From NCBI GenBank assembly GCA_021774575.1, contig JAJFIX010000031.1, positions 216,264 to 280,263 of the forward strand: 64,000 nucleotides of DNA, read 5' to 3'. Position numbers and translations under genes: made by a program. Below are positions 55,560-64,000 of the stretch, piece after piece; within the stretch, counting starts at the first letter, position 1; each line of letters opens with the position of its first letter. Under the pieces are notes generated by a model. That model made no database searches and was not told where the DNA came from. It worked only from the letters and a program-made list of their open reading frames with translations. The stretch comes from Alphaproteobacteria bacterium (GTDB taxonomy: Bacteria; Pseudomonadota; Alphaproteobacteria; UBA6615).

Positions 55560-55721
55560 CCAAACACAACGATCAGACTTAAATAGTTCGCTGGATATCG
55601 ACCGCTTGATATCCAGCGGGCTTACGCGCATTTTACCCACCTAATTTAGCACATGGCCCAAGATGGAGACGCTGGCCCCACGTCCCATGAAAAGGCTAAA
55701 AACCCGTAAGAGGCTAAGCAA
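55560..55721. other. Gap between RodZ-like gene and hisS with a strong hairpin
   Basis: A near-perfect 15-base-pair stem (AGTTCGCTGGATATC at 55585-55599 with GATATCCAGCGGGCT at 55608-55622, loop of eight) lies after the RodZ-like gene. Only ATTTT 12 bases on resembles a T run, so it may be a weak terminator or a processing site. AAGAGG at 55708-55713 is the hisS ribosome site. Confidence 0.6.
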
Positions 55722-56984
55722 TTGTCGAATGTACAGCCGGTTCGCGGCACCAAAGATCTCTTGGCGCAAGAAATGCGCCGACACAGCCTTGTTGAAACAG
55801 CGGCCGAGCATATTGCCGGGCGATTTGGCTATGCCAAAATTTCCACGCCGATATTCGAATTCACTAATGTATTTGCGCGCACCTTGGGCGATACCTCCGA
55901 TATCGTTACAAAGGAAATGTACACCTTCCAAGATAAGGGCGGCGATAGCCTAACCTTACGCCCGGAGGGAACCGCAGGGGTCGCTCGCGCATTTATTTCA
56001 GAGGGTTTAAAACAACAGACGCCCTACAGAGCCTTTTATAGCGGCCCAATGTTTCGCCATGAACGGCCGCAAAAAGGACGCATGCGCCAGTTTCATCAAA
56101 TTGGCGTCGAATTGATCGGTGTTGGCGAACCGGTCGCTGATGTTGAGGTCATATCCCTGGGCGTCGCCCTATTGCGTGAATTGGGATTGCTGAACGATAC
56201 GGTCTTGCACTTGAATACCCTCGGCGACAGCGAAAGCCGGTCGGCCTATCTTGCCGTCCTGGTCGACTATTTTAAGGGCCATGAAAAAACTCTTTCTTCA
56301 GACAGCCGCGAGCGCTTGACGAAAAATCCGCTGCGAATTTTGGATTCAAAAGCAACCGAAGATCAATCAATCATTGCCAATGCCCCAGCATATTCAGATT
56401 ACCTCACGACCGAGGCCAGCGCTTTTTTCACTCAAGTTCGGACCGGTCTCGATGATCTCGATATCTCCTATGTCCTTAACCCCAAACTCGTTCGCGGGCT
56501 CGACTATTACAGTCATACAGCATTCGAATTTGTCACTGATAAGCTCGGCGCCCAGGGCACGGTGCTGGCTGGCGGACGATATGATGGGTTGATCGAAATG
56601 ATGGGCGGGCCCGCCACCCCCGGTATTGGCTGGGCGGCGGGCATTGAACGGCTTTCAATGCTACTCGACGACGTCCCTGCCCCAATTCGCCCAATTGCCA
56701 TCATCTCAATGGGCGCGGAGGCCGACCGCATGGCCAGAAAACTTGCCTACGACCTTCGCCTTGACGGCTTTGCCATCGATATGGCCTATCGCGGGAATTT
56801 ATCTAAACGGCTAAAACGCGCCAACAAGCTTCAAGCCCGAGCCGCCATTATTATTGGCGATGACGAGTTGGGGCGTGACAGCGCAACCCTGCGCGACTTG
56901 GATAGCGGTGAGCAGCAGCATGTACCGCTCAACGAGCTGGCAAATCTATTGATGCCTTTTAGAGAGGATTTTGGCGGCGCATGA
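55722..56984 (+). CDS. hisS: Histidine--tRNA ligase
   Basis: A 420-residue class II aminoacyl-tRNA synthetase for histidine. It has [11 protein letters not shown], the motif 2 region [26 protein letters not shown], the histidine-specific [12 protein letters not shown] and [13 protein letters not shown]. The start is TTG at 55722, set by AAGAGG upstream. Its stop overlaps the prfA start as ATGA. Confidence 0.95.
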   Translation: MSNVQPVRGTKDLLAQEMRRHSLVETAAEHIAGRFGYAKISTPIFEFTNVFARTLGDTSDIVTKEMYTFQDKGGDSLTLRPEGTAGVARAFISEGLKQQTPYRAFYSGPMFRHERPQKGRMRQFHQIGVELIGVGEPVADVEVISLGVALLRELGLLNDTVLHLNTLGDSESRSAYLAVLVDYFKGHEKTLSSDSRERLTKNPLRILDSKATEDQSIIANAPAYSDYLTTEASAFFTQVRTGLDDLDISYVLNPKLVRGLDYYSHTAFEFVTDKLGAQGTVLAGGRYDGLIEMMGGPATPGIGWAAGIERLSMLLDDVPAPIRPIAIISMGAEADRMARKLAYDLRLDGFAIDMAYRGNLSKRLKRANKLQARAAIIIGDDELGRDSATLRDLDSGEQQHVPLNELANLLMPFREDFGGA

Positions 56985-58057
56985 ATATTGACGAAAAACT
57001 CGATAGGGTCGCCGCCCGCTACGAGGAATTGGCGGCAATGATGGCCGAAGGTGGCTCTCAAAATCCTGGCGAGTTCGCTGCAATGTCGCGCGAATATGCC
57101 GAGCTTACGCCCGTCGTTGGAGCCATTGGTGAAATGCGGCAAATTGAGGGAGAAATTTCCGACCTCGAGAGCCTATTGTCCGACCCCGATACCGACGCCG
57201 AGATGTCGGAAATGGCACGCACGGAAATTACCGAACTCGAGCTGGCTCAGCCGGAACTTGAACATAAATTGCTCATCCTATTACTGCCAAAAGATGAGGC
57301 CGACGCCAAAAACGCCATTCTCGAAGTACGCGCCGGCACCGGCGGCGACGAGGCCGCTCTGTTTGCCGCTGATCTATTTCGTATGTACCAACGCTATGCC
57401 GACCTTCGAGGCTGGAAAATTGAAGTTATGAACACCAGCAACACCGATATTGGCGGCCTGAAAGACATCACCGCCACGGTGACTGGACGCGATGTCTTTT
57501 CGAAACTGAAATTTGAGTCCGGTGTGCATCGCGTACAGAGGGTGCCGTCAACGGAAAGCAGCGGCCGGATCCACACCTCGGCCGCCACCGTCGCCGTGTT
57601 GCCCGAAGCCGAGGAAATCGACGTGCAGATCGAGGATAGCGATCTTCGCATCGATACGTTCCGTGCCTCGGGCCCCGGCGGCCAGTCGGTAAACACCACC
57701 GACAGCGCCATTCGCATCACCCACTTACCGACCGGCCTGGTGGTCAGCCAGCAAGACGAAAAATCTCAGCACAAGAATAAAGCCAAGGCGTTGCGGGTCC
57801 TGCGCTCACGGCTATACGAGTTGCAAAGAAGTGAAGCCAACGCCGAACGAGCGGCAGCGCGTAAAGACCAGATCGGCACGGGTGACCGGTCTGAGCGAAT
57901 TCGGACCTATAACTTTCCCCAAGGCCGAGTGACCGATCATCGAATAAATCTAACCCTCCACAAACTCGACAAAGTCATGGCTGGGGAAGCCCTCGACGAA
58001 ATCATCGAACCGCTGATTGCCGACGATCAAGCCGCACTTCTCGCAGCGATTCAATAA
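56981..58057 (+). CDS. prfA: Peptide chain release factor 1
   Basis: A 358-residue RF1, which reads UAA and UAG. The codon-recognition motif PxT is PST in [14 protein letters not shown], and the GGQ motif is in [16 protein letters not shown]. Overlaps with hisS (ATGA) and prmC (TAATG) suggest a tightly coupled operon. Frameshift regulation is limited to prfB in this window. Confidence 0.96.
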   Translation: MNIDEKLDRVAARYEELAAMMAEGGSQNPGEFAAMSREYAELTPVVGAIGEMRQIEGEISDLESLLSDPDTDAEMSEMARTEITELELAQPELEHKLLILLLPKDEADAKNAILEVRAGTGGDEAALFAADLFRMYQRYADLRGWKIEVMNTSNTDIGGLKDITATVTGRDVFSKLKFESGVHRVQRVPSTESSGRIHTSAATVAVLPEAEEIDVQIEDSDLRIDTFRASGPGGQSVNTTDSAIRITHLPTGLVVSQQDEKSQHKNKAKALRVLRSRLYELQRSEANAERAAARKDQIGTGDRSERIRTYNFPQGRVTDHRINLTLHKLDKVMAGEALDEIIEPLIADDQAALLAAIQ

Positions 58058-58926
58058 TGCCAGCAGGCCAAACGCGACCGACGTTTGGCGAAGTCACAAT
58101 TCGCGGCGCTGAGCGCCTGGAAAATGTCGGCATCACGACCGCACGACTTGACGCCAGATTAATCGTTGCCCGTAGTCTTGGCGGCAATATCGCCAATTTG
58201 ATTGCGGCGAGCCGTGATCCTGTCCCCCTCGACCAACTCGAAAAAGTCGAAGCGGCGATAACGCGCCGAGAACAGCGAGAACCCCTGGCGCAAATCCTGG
58301 GCGAGAAAGAATTCTGGTCCCTTGCCTTCACGGTTACCCAAGCGGTATTGACGCCACGCCCCGATAGCGAAACGCTGATCGAAGCAATTTGCCGGTCGGC
58401 TGCATCTTTACCGAAGGCAAGCATATTAGACATGGGAACCGGCTCGGGGTGCCTGTTATTGGCACTTTTGAGCGAATTGCCCGAATCGCACGGCATCGGT
58501 ATTGACATAAGTGAAGATGCTATCGCCGTGGCGCAAAAAAATGCGCTTCAGCTTGGCTTAGCTAACCGATCTTTATTTTGTGTGAGCGACTGGGCGGCAC
58601 CGCTGACAGGCGAGTTTGATATTATCGTTTCGAACCCGCCCTATATAGCAACAGATAGCCTGGCGGATTTGGAACCGGAAGTCACAGCGTTCGAACCCGT
58701 CTCCGCCTTGGATGGAGGGTATGATGGGCTCGACGCCTATCGAACTTTGCTGCCGCAAGCAAGGCGGCTGATGAAGCCGGATGGGCGTCTGATTTTGGAG
58801 TTTGGTTCCGGCCAAGCGAAATCTGTTTCCGCATTGGCCGAGACGGAAGGATTGATGACAAAAGAAGTCGACTTAGATCTTGCTGAGATTGAGAGATGTG
58901 TGACTTTGCAAATTCGCCACAGTTAG
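58057..58926 (+). CDS. prmC: Release factor glutamine methyltransferase
   Basis: A 289-residue PrmC/HemK, which methylates the Gln of the GGQ motif of RF1 and RF2. The SAM loop is LDMGTGSGCLLLALLSELP, the catalytic motif SNPPYIATDSL, and the N-terminal helical domain has REPLAQILGEKEFW. The ATG shares its A with the prfA stop. It works on the products of prfA and prfB, both in this window. Confidence 0.95.
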   Translation: MPAGQTRPTFGEVTIRGAERLENVGITTARLDARLIVARSLGGNIANLIAASRDPVPLDQLEKVEAAITRREQREPLAQILGEKEFWSLAFTVTQAVLTPRPDSETLIEAICRSAASLPKASILDMGTGSGCLLLALLSELPESHGIGIDISEDAIAVAQKNALQLGLANRSLFCVSDWAAPLTGEFDIIVSNPPYIATDSLADLEPEVTAFEPVSALDGGYDGLDAYRTLLPQARRLMKPDGRLILEFGSGQAKSVSALAETEGLMTKEVDLDLAEIERCVTLQIRHS

Positions 58927-59377
58927 AGCCAAACCTGCAGCAAAGTTGAAAAAAGCCTTTGAAATTGGCAGGTCTCTCAATACTGTGGTAACAGTAAACC
59001 TGTTGCAAAAAAACCATTTCAAGCGACGGAAGCCATATTGGCTCTGCTGGAATGGTAAAACTTTTCGGTCTTTGCTGGGGAACATCCGCTAGGGAACATC
59101 CGAGTGATGAGCAAAGCCGTAAAGATCCCTGAATGACGCCGGATTCGTTTTCACGAATTTGCGAACGGGAATGAAGAATTGGCCGGATGGTCCGGTGGAA
59201 TAAGTCGGGGACAAAAAACATTGATTACCGGTACGTCAGGTCGCCTTGGGCGATAGCTGAAGTACCGCTAGGTGTGGCATTTTGTGTGCCGTTCTTTTTT
59301 CAGGTACTGGTCGTTGCAGGTAAGGGTTTCAGTGAAATGATGAAGTTTCAGATTGAAATAATACAAAGCGAATTGGC
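58927..59377. other. 451-base gap with repeats, no gene recognised
   Basis: Between prmC and the DUF4167 gene I see no gene. A 14-base-period direct repeat (GGGAACATCCG at 59078-59088 and 59092-59102) and a hairpin (ATTCGT 59143-59148 with ACGAAT 59153-59158) are present. A reading frame at 59187-59381 overlaps the next start by four bases but has no recognisable content. Confidence 0.6.
59078..59102. repeat. Short direct repeat, 14-base period
   Basis: GGGAACATCCG occurs at 59078-59088 and again at 59092-59102, separated by CTA. It is unlike the neighbouring coding sequence. Confidence 0.9.
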
Positions 59378-60079
59378 ATGAGACAAAACAACAACTCCAA
59401 GCGATCACGCGGCAGACATAATCGTAAAAGCGCAAGTCCGCGAAACCAAATTTTTGACAGCAATGGGCCCAGTGTCCGAATTCGCGGTCACGCTCTCCAA
59501 ATTTTTGAGAAATATACGCAATTGTCTCGAGACGCATCGTCATCAGGCGATCGAGTTGGCGCGGAAAATCTACAACAACATGCCGAACATTATTATCGTG
59601 TTGCTTCGGCAAATGGTGCGATCCCCACGCCCGTCCTCGACGAAGACGGGCTTCCGGTAAATACAAACACAGCCGCACGTCAGAACGGCAATTCTCCGGA
59701 CCAGAATACTGGACAGAATACCGCTCAAAATCTTGGGCAGAATGCTGCTCCGGCCGATCGCCAAAACAATCGAACATCCCAACCTAGTGATACGTCCGCC
59801 GATGCACCAGAGCGGCAAAGGCATCGCGCCAGCTCGACGACCGCCCAAACCTCTCAGCCGGCATTAAATGGTGCTATTGCCGAGCCGGAAACTGTAGTAG
59901 AGGCCAAGTCTGAAGCGCCCGACGCAACTGCACCCGAGGCGCCCGTTGGGGAAACACCGGACTCCCAAGAAGAAAAGCCAGCAAGTAAACCGCGACGGCG
60001 CGGTCGCCGATCGCGGGGAGCAAAATCCGGAGACGCAAGTGACGGCACTATTGAAAGCGATAACCAGAAAGTCGCTTAG
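59378..60079 (+). CDS. DUF4167 domain protein
   Basis: A 233-residue protein with the DUF4167 domain at its N-terminus (MRQNNNSKRSRGRHNRKS, then DSNGPSVRIRGHALQIFEKY and ENLQQHAEHYYRV). The rest is low-complexity and disordered: QN-rich repeats (about residues 108-125), an acidic/Ala/Pro-rich stretch and a basic end (KPRRRGRRSRGAK). It is probably nucleic-acid binding, judged by composition. The gene sits between prmC and clpB in many alphaproteobacteria. Function unknown. Confidence 0.9.
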   Translation: MRQNNNSKRSRGRHNRKSASPRNQIFDSNGPSVRIRGHALQIFEKYTQLSRDASSSGDRVGAENLQQHAEHYYRVASANGAIPTPVLDEDGLPVNTNTAARQNGNSPDQNTGQNTAQNLGQNAAPADRQNNRTSQPSDTSADAPERQRHRASSTTAQTSQPALNGAIAEPETVVEAKSEAPDATAPEAPVGETPDSQEEKPASKPRRRGRRSRGAKSGDASDGTIESDNQKVA

Positions 60080-60365
60080 CCTTATTTAACCAGCAATTAG
60101 ACGGATAAACCGGTCAAGGCAGGCCCAACGAGGGTGTATCGTGTTTTCACTTCTGTCTGCATATTGAGCTTGGCTGCCTGCGTTCCCATATAAGGCCTGT
60201 GATTGGTACGGCAACTGCTCAGCCCACAGGCAGGCATTGTAGAATTTCTTCAATGTTGTTTTTTTCGGGTCCTGCGCCGACGCCGTTCTTTGGGGCGCAC
60301 GCCAATAATTGGGTGTGCCCGCCCGTCTCGCTCGATAGAGGGGACGCCGGAGATTCGGGGACAGA
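60080..60365. other. Upstream region of clpB
   Basis: A 286-base gap. No terminator for the DUF4167 gene was seen. CTTGGC with CCCATAT about ten bases on (near 60168-60192) resembles parts of a heat-shock promoter, but the spacing is too short for the usual RpoH pattern. GGGGACAG just before ATG 60366 is a weak ribosome site. Confidence 0.4.
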
Positions 60366-62966
60366 ATGAACCAGGAAAAATACACAGAACGCTCAAAAGG
60401 TTTTCTGCAGTCAGCTCAGGGGCTGGCTCAACGCGAGTATCACCAACAGTTTACACCGGAACACGTCTTGCGCGTTTTGCTCGACGACGACCAAGGGCTC
60501 GCCGCCAATTTAATCCGCGCCAGTGGCGGTGACCCGCAGGTGATCTCTGACCAGGTAAATGACGAACTAGGTAAATTACCGAAAGTTGAAGGCGGCGGTG
60601 CCGGCTCTCTCTATCTCGCCCCGCTAACAGCCCGAGTTTTTGCCAGCGCAGAAAAAATTGCCGAAAAATCCGGCGACCAGTTTGTAACCGTCGAGCGTAT
60701 TTTGCAGGCGCTGGCCGGCGAAAAAAATTGCCCCTCAGCAAAAATTATGGCCGACAACGGCGTTGTTGCCCAAGGTTTGACCAAAGCCATAGAAGGTTTG
60801 AGAAAGGGCCGCACCGCAGACACTGCAAATGCAGAAGCCAATTACGATGCCCTAAAACGATATGCGACCGACCTGACCGAGGCTGCTCGTGCGGGCAAGC
60901 TCGACCCGGTCATTGGTCGCGACGAGGAAATCCGGCGGGCGATCCAGGTCCTCTCACGTCGCACCAAGAATAATCCCGTATTGATCGGCGAACCGGGTGT
61001 CGGCAAAACCGCAATTGCCGAGGGCCTGGCAAACCGTATCGTAAATGGCGACGTTCCCGAAAGTCTGCGCAACAAGCGCCTAATGGCCCTTGATCTTGGC
61101 GCGCTGGTCGCCGGGGCAAAGTTTCGTGGAGAATTTGAAGAACGGTTGAAGGCCGTTTTACAAGAAATCTCCGATGCCGCTGGCGACGTTATTCTGTTTA
61201 TCGACGAAATGCATACCTTGATCGGCGCTGGCTCAGCCGAAGGCTCAATGGATGCATCAAATATGCTGAAACCCGCCCTGGCTAGAGGCGAATTGCATTG
61301 CGTTGGCGCCACGACCTTAAACGAATATCGCAAGCATGTTGAAAAAGATGCCGCCTTTGCCCGCCGTTTTCAACCTGTCACCATCGCCGAACCGACCGTT
61401 GCCGACACCATTTCCATTCTACGCGGGCTAAACGAGAAATATGAGCTGCACCACGGCGTGCGCATCACGGACACCGCAATCGTTGCCGCCGCCACATTGT
61501 CAAACCGGTATATCACCGATCGCTTTCTGCCCGACAAAGCCATTGATTTAGTCGATGAGGCGGCCTCGCGTTTGCGCATGGAAGTTGATAGCAAGCCCGA
61601 GAATATTGACGAGCTTGATCGGCGCATAATTCGGCTCAAAATTGAACGCGAAGCGTTGCGCAAGGAAGTCGATACAGCTTCAAAAGACCGGCTGGATAAA
61701 CTCGAAACAGAGCTCACCGATTTGGAAAAACAATCTGCGGACTTAACCGCTGTCTGGCAGGCAGAGAAAGAAAAACTAGCCGGCGCCCAGCGAATAAAAG
61801 AAGAGCTTGATCGGGCGCGACAAGAGCTGGGGGCCGCACAGCGTGACGGAAATTTGGAACGCGCCGGGGAGCTCCGTTATGGATTAATTCCACAGCTCGA
61901 GGAAAAACTCGACGCATCTGAAAAGCAGCCCGACGGCCATTTGCTTAAAGAGGAAGTGTCCGAGGAAGATATTGCGTCCATCGTATCGCGCTGGACCGGC
62001 ATTCCTGTTGACCGCATGCTTGCCGGAGAACGTGACAAATTGCTGACCATGGAAGACGCCATTGGGCGGCGTGTCATCGGCCAAAAGCCTGCCGTTACTG
62101 CGGTTTCAAACGCCGTTCGACGGGCCCGCGCCGGCCTGCAAGATCCGAGCAAACCAATTGGCTCTTTCCTGTTTTTGGGTCCAACAGGCGTCGGCAAAAC
62201 GGAACTGACAAAGGCCCTGGCCGAATTCTTGTTCGACGACGACCAGGCCATGATCCGGGTCGATATGTCGGAATATATGGAAAAACACTCGGTTGCCCGA
62301 CTGATCGGCGCCCCGCCAGGTTATGTTGGTTACGACGAAGGTGGCGCTTTAACCGAAGCCGTGCGGCGGCGGCCCTATCAGGTAATTCTGTTTGACGAGG
62401 TTGAAAAGGCCCATCGCGACGTCTTCAATGTACTGCTTCAAGTGCTTGACGATGGCAGATTGACCGATGGGCAAGGCCGCACAGTCGATTTCCGCAACAC
62501 GCTGATCATCTTGACCTCGAACCTCGGCAGTGAGTTTTTAGTTGAACTCGGCCCTGACGGCCGTAGTGAAGACGTGCAAGAGCATGTCTTGGCTGTCGTT
62601 CGCGACGCCTTTCGTCCGGAATTCCTCAATCGACTTGACGAAATATTGCTGTTTGATCGCCTGACACGCGACCACATGGCCAAAATTGTTGAAATACAGC
62701 TCAGCGAACTACGTCAGCGCCTTGCAGATCGCCGAATTGAGATCACTATCAGTGAAGGTGCGACCCGCTGGTTGGCCGAGAAAGGATTTGACCCTGCATA
62801 CGGTGCGCGCCCGCTAAAACGGGTGATCCAGCAGAGCGTCCAAGATCCGCTATCAAGGCTGTTGCTCGAAGGCCGAATTAATGACGGTGCCTCTATCGAA
62901 GTTACCGCGGGCGACCACGAGCTCGCCATCAAGGTTCGCGCAAAGCTAAGCGCAGCAGCAGATTAG
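60366..62966 (+). CDS. clpB: ATP-dependent chaperone ClpB
   Basis: An 866-residue disaggregase of the Hsp100 family, which pulls apart aggregates with DnaK. An N-domain ([20 protein letters not shown]) is followed by AAA-1 with Walker [16 protein letters not shown] near residue 205, a coiled-coil middle domain (about residues 405-525) and AAA-2 with Walker [18 protein letters not shown] near residue 605 and [21 protein letters not shown]. Length is standard. Expected to be heat-shock controlled; I could not find a convincing RpoH site. Confidence 0.97.
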   Translation: MNQEKYTERSKGFLQSAQGLAQREYHQQFTPEHVLRVLLDDDQGLAANLIRASGGDPQVISDQVNDELGKLPKVEGGGAGSLYLAPLTARVFASAEKIAEKSGDQFVTVERILQALAGEKNCPSAKIMADNGVVAQGLTKAIEGLRKGRTADTANAEANYDALKRYATDLTEAARAGKLDPVIGRDEEIRRAIQVLSRRTKNNPVLIGEPGVGKTAIAEGLANRIVNGDVPESLRNKRLMALDLGALVAGAKFRGEFEERLKAVLQEISDAAGDVILFIDEMHTLIGAGSAEGSMDASNMLKPALARGELHCVGATTLNEYRKHVEKDAAFARRFQPVTIAEPTVADTISILRGLNEKYELHHGVRITDTAIVAAATLSNRYITDRFLPDKAIDLVDEAASRLRMEVDSKPENIDELDRRIIRLKIEREALRKEVDTASKDRLDKLETELTDLEKQSADLTAVWQAEKEKLAGAQRIKEELDRARQELGAAQRDGNLERAGELRYGLIPQLEEKLDASEKQPDGHLLKEEVSEEDIASIVSRWTGIPVDRMLAGERDKLLTMEDAIGRRVIGQKPAVTAVSNAVRRARAGLQDPSKPIGSFLFLGPTGVGKTELTKALAEFLFDDDQAMIRVDMSEYMEKHSVARLIGAPPGYVGYDEGGALTEAVRRRPYQVILFDEVEKAHRDVFNVLLQVLDDGRLTDGQGRTVDFRNTLIILTSNLGSEFLVELGPDGRSEDVQEHVLAVVRDAFRPEFLNRLDEILLFDRLTRDHMAKIVEIQLSELRQRLADRRIEITISEGATRWLAEKGFDPAYGARPLKRVIQQSVQDPLSRLLLEGRINDGASIEVTAGDHELAIKVRAKLSAAAD

Positions 62967-62998
62967 GAAGATATGGAAACTATATGGAATTAAACGAT

Positions 62999-64000
62999 TT
63001 ATTCGCTTTCGGGTGGAATTTCCGCGAGTAATGTTGCCGGGGCCATCAGATTGTAGCGCCGGTCCATCTCGTCACGAAAATCCTGGAAGGCGGCCAGCTC
63101 ATCGCCGTCTAATTTTTCGCCCCGCGGCAAATCCAAGGACTGCGGATTGATCTTATTGCCGTCCTGGATCACTTCGTAATGCAAGTGCGGTCCCGTCGAA
63201 CGACCGGTGGTCCCGACAAAGCCGATAATTTGCCCTTGCCGAACACGACTGCCTTGACGCAAGCCCGTGGCGAAACGGCTCATATGAGCATAAGCGGTCT
63301 TATGACTGCCGTTATGGCGGATCCGGATGTAATTTCCGTAGCCACCGTTCGTGCCGATACTTTCAATCAACCCGTCACCGGCGGCATAAATCGGCGTACC
63401 ACTCGGCGCGGCGAAATCCGTGCCCGTGTGCATGCGGCTATAACCGAGAATAGGATGATGACGCATGCCGAAATTCGACGAAACCCGCGCCCCTTCAATC
63501 GGTGTCCGCATCAGAGCGCGACGCACGCTTTGCCCGTCATGATCGTAATAATCGACTTCACCGTCCAGAGCCTCAAATCGATAGAGAGGCAGGCGGGTGC
63601 CGCTAATCGTCAACATTGCAAATGCGATATCGCCATATTGGATTTCTTCGCCGGTTAGACCGTCATAGAGGGTTTCATAAATGACTTCGAACCCATCACC
63701 TTGACGCACTTCACGCTGGAAATCGATGTCGAAACTGTAAAGTTGGATCATATTCGCCAAGACTGCTTGCGGCACACCGGCCGCCGCGCCATCGGCAAAT
63801 AAGCTATTATTGATATAGCCCGCGCCATGGGTATTGCGTGTCTCAAGCTCCCGAACAACCTCTTCAGCCCGGAAATCATCGCCATCGCGGCGGATGATCA
63901 CATTCCGGTCGAATGCCACCGGCAAGATCATTGAGGCGAGTTGACGCCCCTCGCCTTCATCCCCACGCAACTCCAATTCCTGATCAAAAATCAACGCGAG
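62999..64000 (-). CDS. M23 family metallopeptidase (partial)
   Basis: The C-terminal 330 or so residues of a peptidoglycan-cutting zinc peptidase; its 5' end lies beyond the right edge. The M23 (LytM) domain has zinc-ligand motifs in SRMHTGTDFAAPSGTPI and GPHLHYEVIQDG, and the SRVRQGQIIGFVGTTG strand. Before it is a region typical of long M23 proteins (ANMIQLYSFDIDFQREVRQGD). It probably acts on periplasmic cross-links. It converges on clpB with a 32-base gap that holds no visible terminator. Confidence 0.9.
   Translation of the reverse strand, partial: LALIFDQELELRGDEGEGRQLASMILPVAFDRNVIIRRDGDDFRAEEVVRELETRNTHGAGYINNSLFADGAAAGVPQAVLANMIQLYSFDIDFQREVRQGDGFEVIYETLYDGLTGEEIQYGDIAFAMLTISGTRLPLYRFEALDGEVDYYDHDGQSVRRALMRTPIEGARVSSNFGMRHHPILGYSRMHTGTDFAAPSGTPIYAAGDGLIESIGTNGGYGNYIRIRHNGSHKTAYAHMSRFATGLRQGSRVRQGQIIGFVGTTGRSTGPHLHYEVIQDGNKINPQSLDLPRGEKLDGDELAAFQDFRDEMDRRYNLMAPATLLAEIPPESE

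Noticed and set aside
58682-59221. 179-codon minus-strand frame across the prmC end and the gap
   Set aside because: Half of it is antisense to prmC and the rest shows no recognisable protein features.
59187-59381. 64-codon plus-strand frame before the DUF4167 gene
   Set aside because: The four-base overlap with the next start is suggestive, but the sequence has no conserved look and no good ribosome site; chance cannot be excluded.
60168-60192. Possible heat-shock promoter for clpB (CTTGGC ... CCCATAT)
   Set aside because: Only about ten bases separate the two elements, whereas RpoH promoters need about 13 to 15 or more.
60086-60385. 99-codon minus-strand frame upstream of clpB
   Set aside because: Overlaps the clpB start and ribosome site, and the translation resembles nothing known.
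1-64000. CRISPR array or mobile element
   Set aside because: No regularly spaced repeats of about 30 bases, no transposase or integrase, and no terminal inverted repeats were seen.

Overview
The window reads as chromosomal DNA of an alphaproteobacterium, most likely Rhodospirillales-like. The basis is gene content and gene order: the runs accB-accC-aat-DUF2155-MCE-NDUFA12, ubiG/lysC-ptsP, hisS-prfA-prmC-DUF4167-clpB and rne/amiC-mrcA-prfB are typical of that class. So are an NDUFA12-type complex I accessory protein, a B12-dependent ribonucleotide reductase, a class I PHA synthase and an acid-rich insertion in the RNase E S1 domain. No phage, transposase, integrase or CRISPR array was seen. 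Coding density is high, with many ATGA/TTGA overlaps. The species is inferred from content only.

Layout. 1-4710 (+): tail of a molybdenum-hydroxylase (CoxE/XdhC) maturation operon, with two separate XdhC halves, a fused MoeA-like/MobA-like protein and a SAM hydrolase at the end. 4938-5565: a small lipoprotein with a strong terminator. 5564-10689 (-): NfeD/SPFH pair, a Q-rich peptidoglycan-binding lipoprotein, a small membrane protein, a TIGR02444 protein and a TPP enzyme, then a flavin reductase to 11169. 11234-11309: tRNA-Glu. 11381-16672 (-): recJ, glpX, hom and an aminotransferase, then an OmpA-like lipoprotein. 17858-23007: phaC, gamma carbonic anhydrase, hpt, argC and a nucleoside hydrolase. 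23023-28298 (-): a small protein, prfB (with a programmed frameshift), mrcA and amiC. 29145-31724 (+): rne behind a long leader. 31748-34641 (-): an aminotransferase and a divergent GGT-like lipoprotein. 34727-36064: an M48 protease. 36083-39742 (-): maiA, a type III ornithine/lysine decarboxylase and a B12-binding radical SAM protein. 39999-42973 (+): aroQ, accB, accC, aat. 42910-44903 (-): DUF2155, two MCE proteins and NDUFA12. 45366-50081 (+): nrdJ and two RidA proteins. 50054-50803 (-): ubiG. 50918-62966 (+): lysC, ptsP, a RodZ-like gene, hisS, prfA, prmC, DUF4167, clpB. 62999-end (-): a partial M23 peptidase.

How it fits together. Most genes are housekeeping: translation termination (prfA, prfB, prmC), aspartate-family amino acids (lysC, hom, aminotransferase), fatty-acid initiation (accBC), envelope growth (mrcA, amiC, OmpA-like, MCE proteins, M23), RNA decay (rne) and DNA precursors and repair (nrdJ, recJ). 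The accessory part is the molybdenum-hydroxylase maturation block at the left edge.

No clearly new multi-gene system stands out. The most unusual items are: a GGT homologue in which both the nucleophile Thr and the substrate-binding Arg appear replaced; four 12-bp repeats that lengthen the aspartokinase N-terminus; repeat clusters before and inside phaC; the nrdJ leader, with a ribosome-site-masking hairpin; the long rne leader; and the radical SAM-decarboxylase pair.
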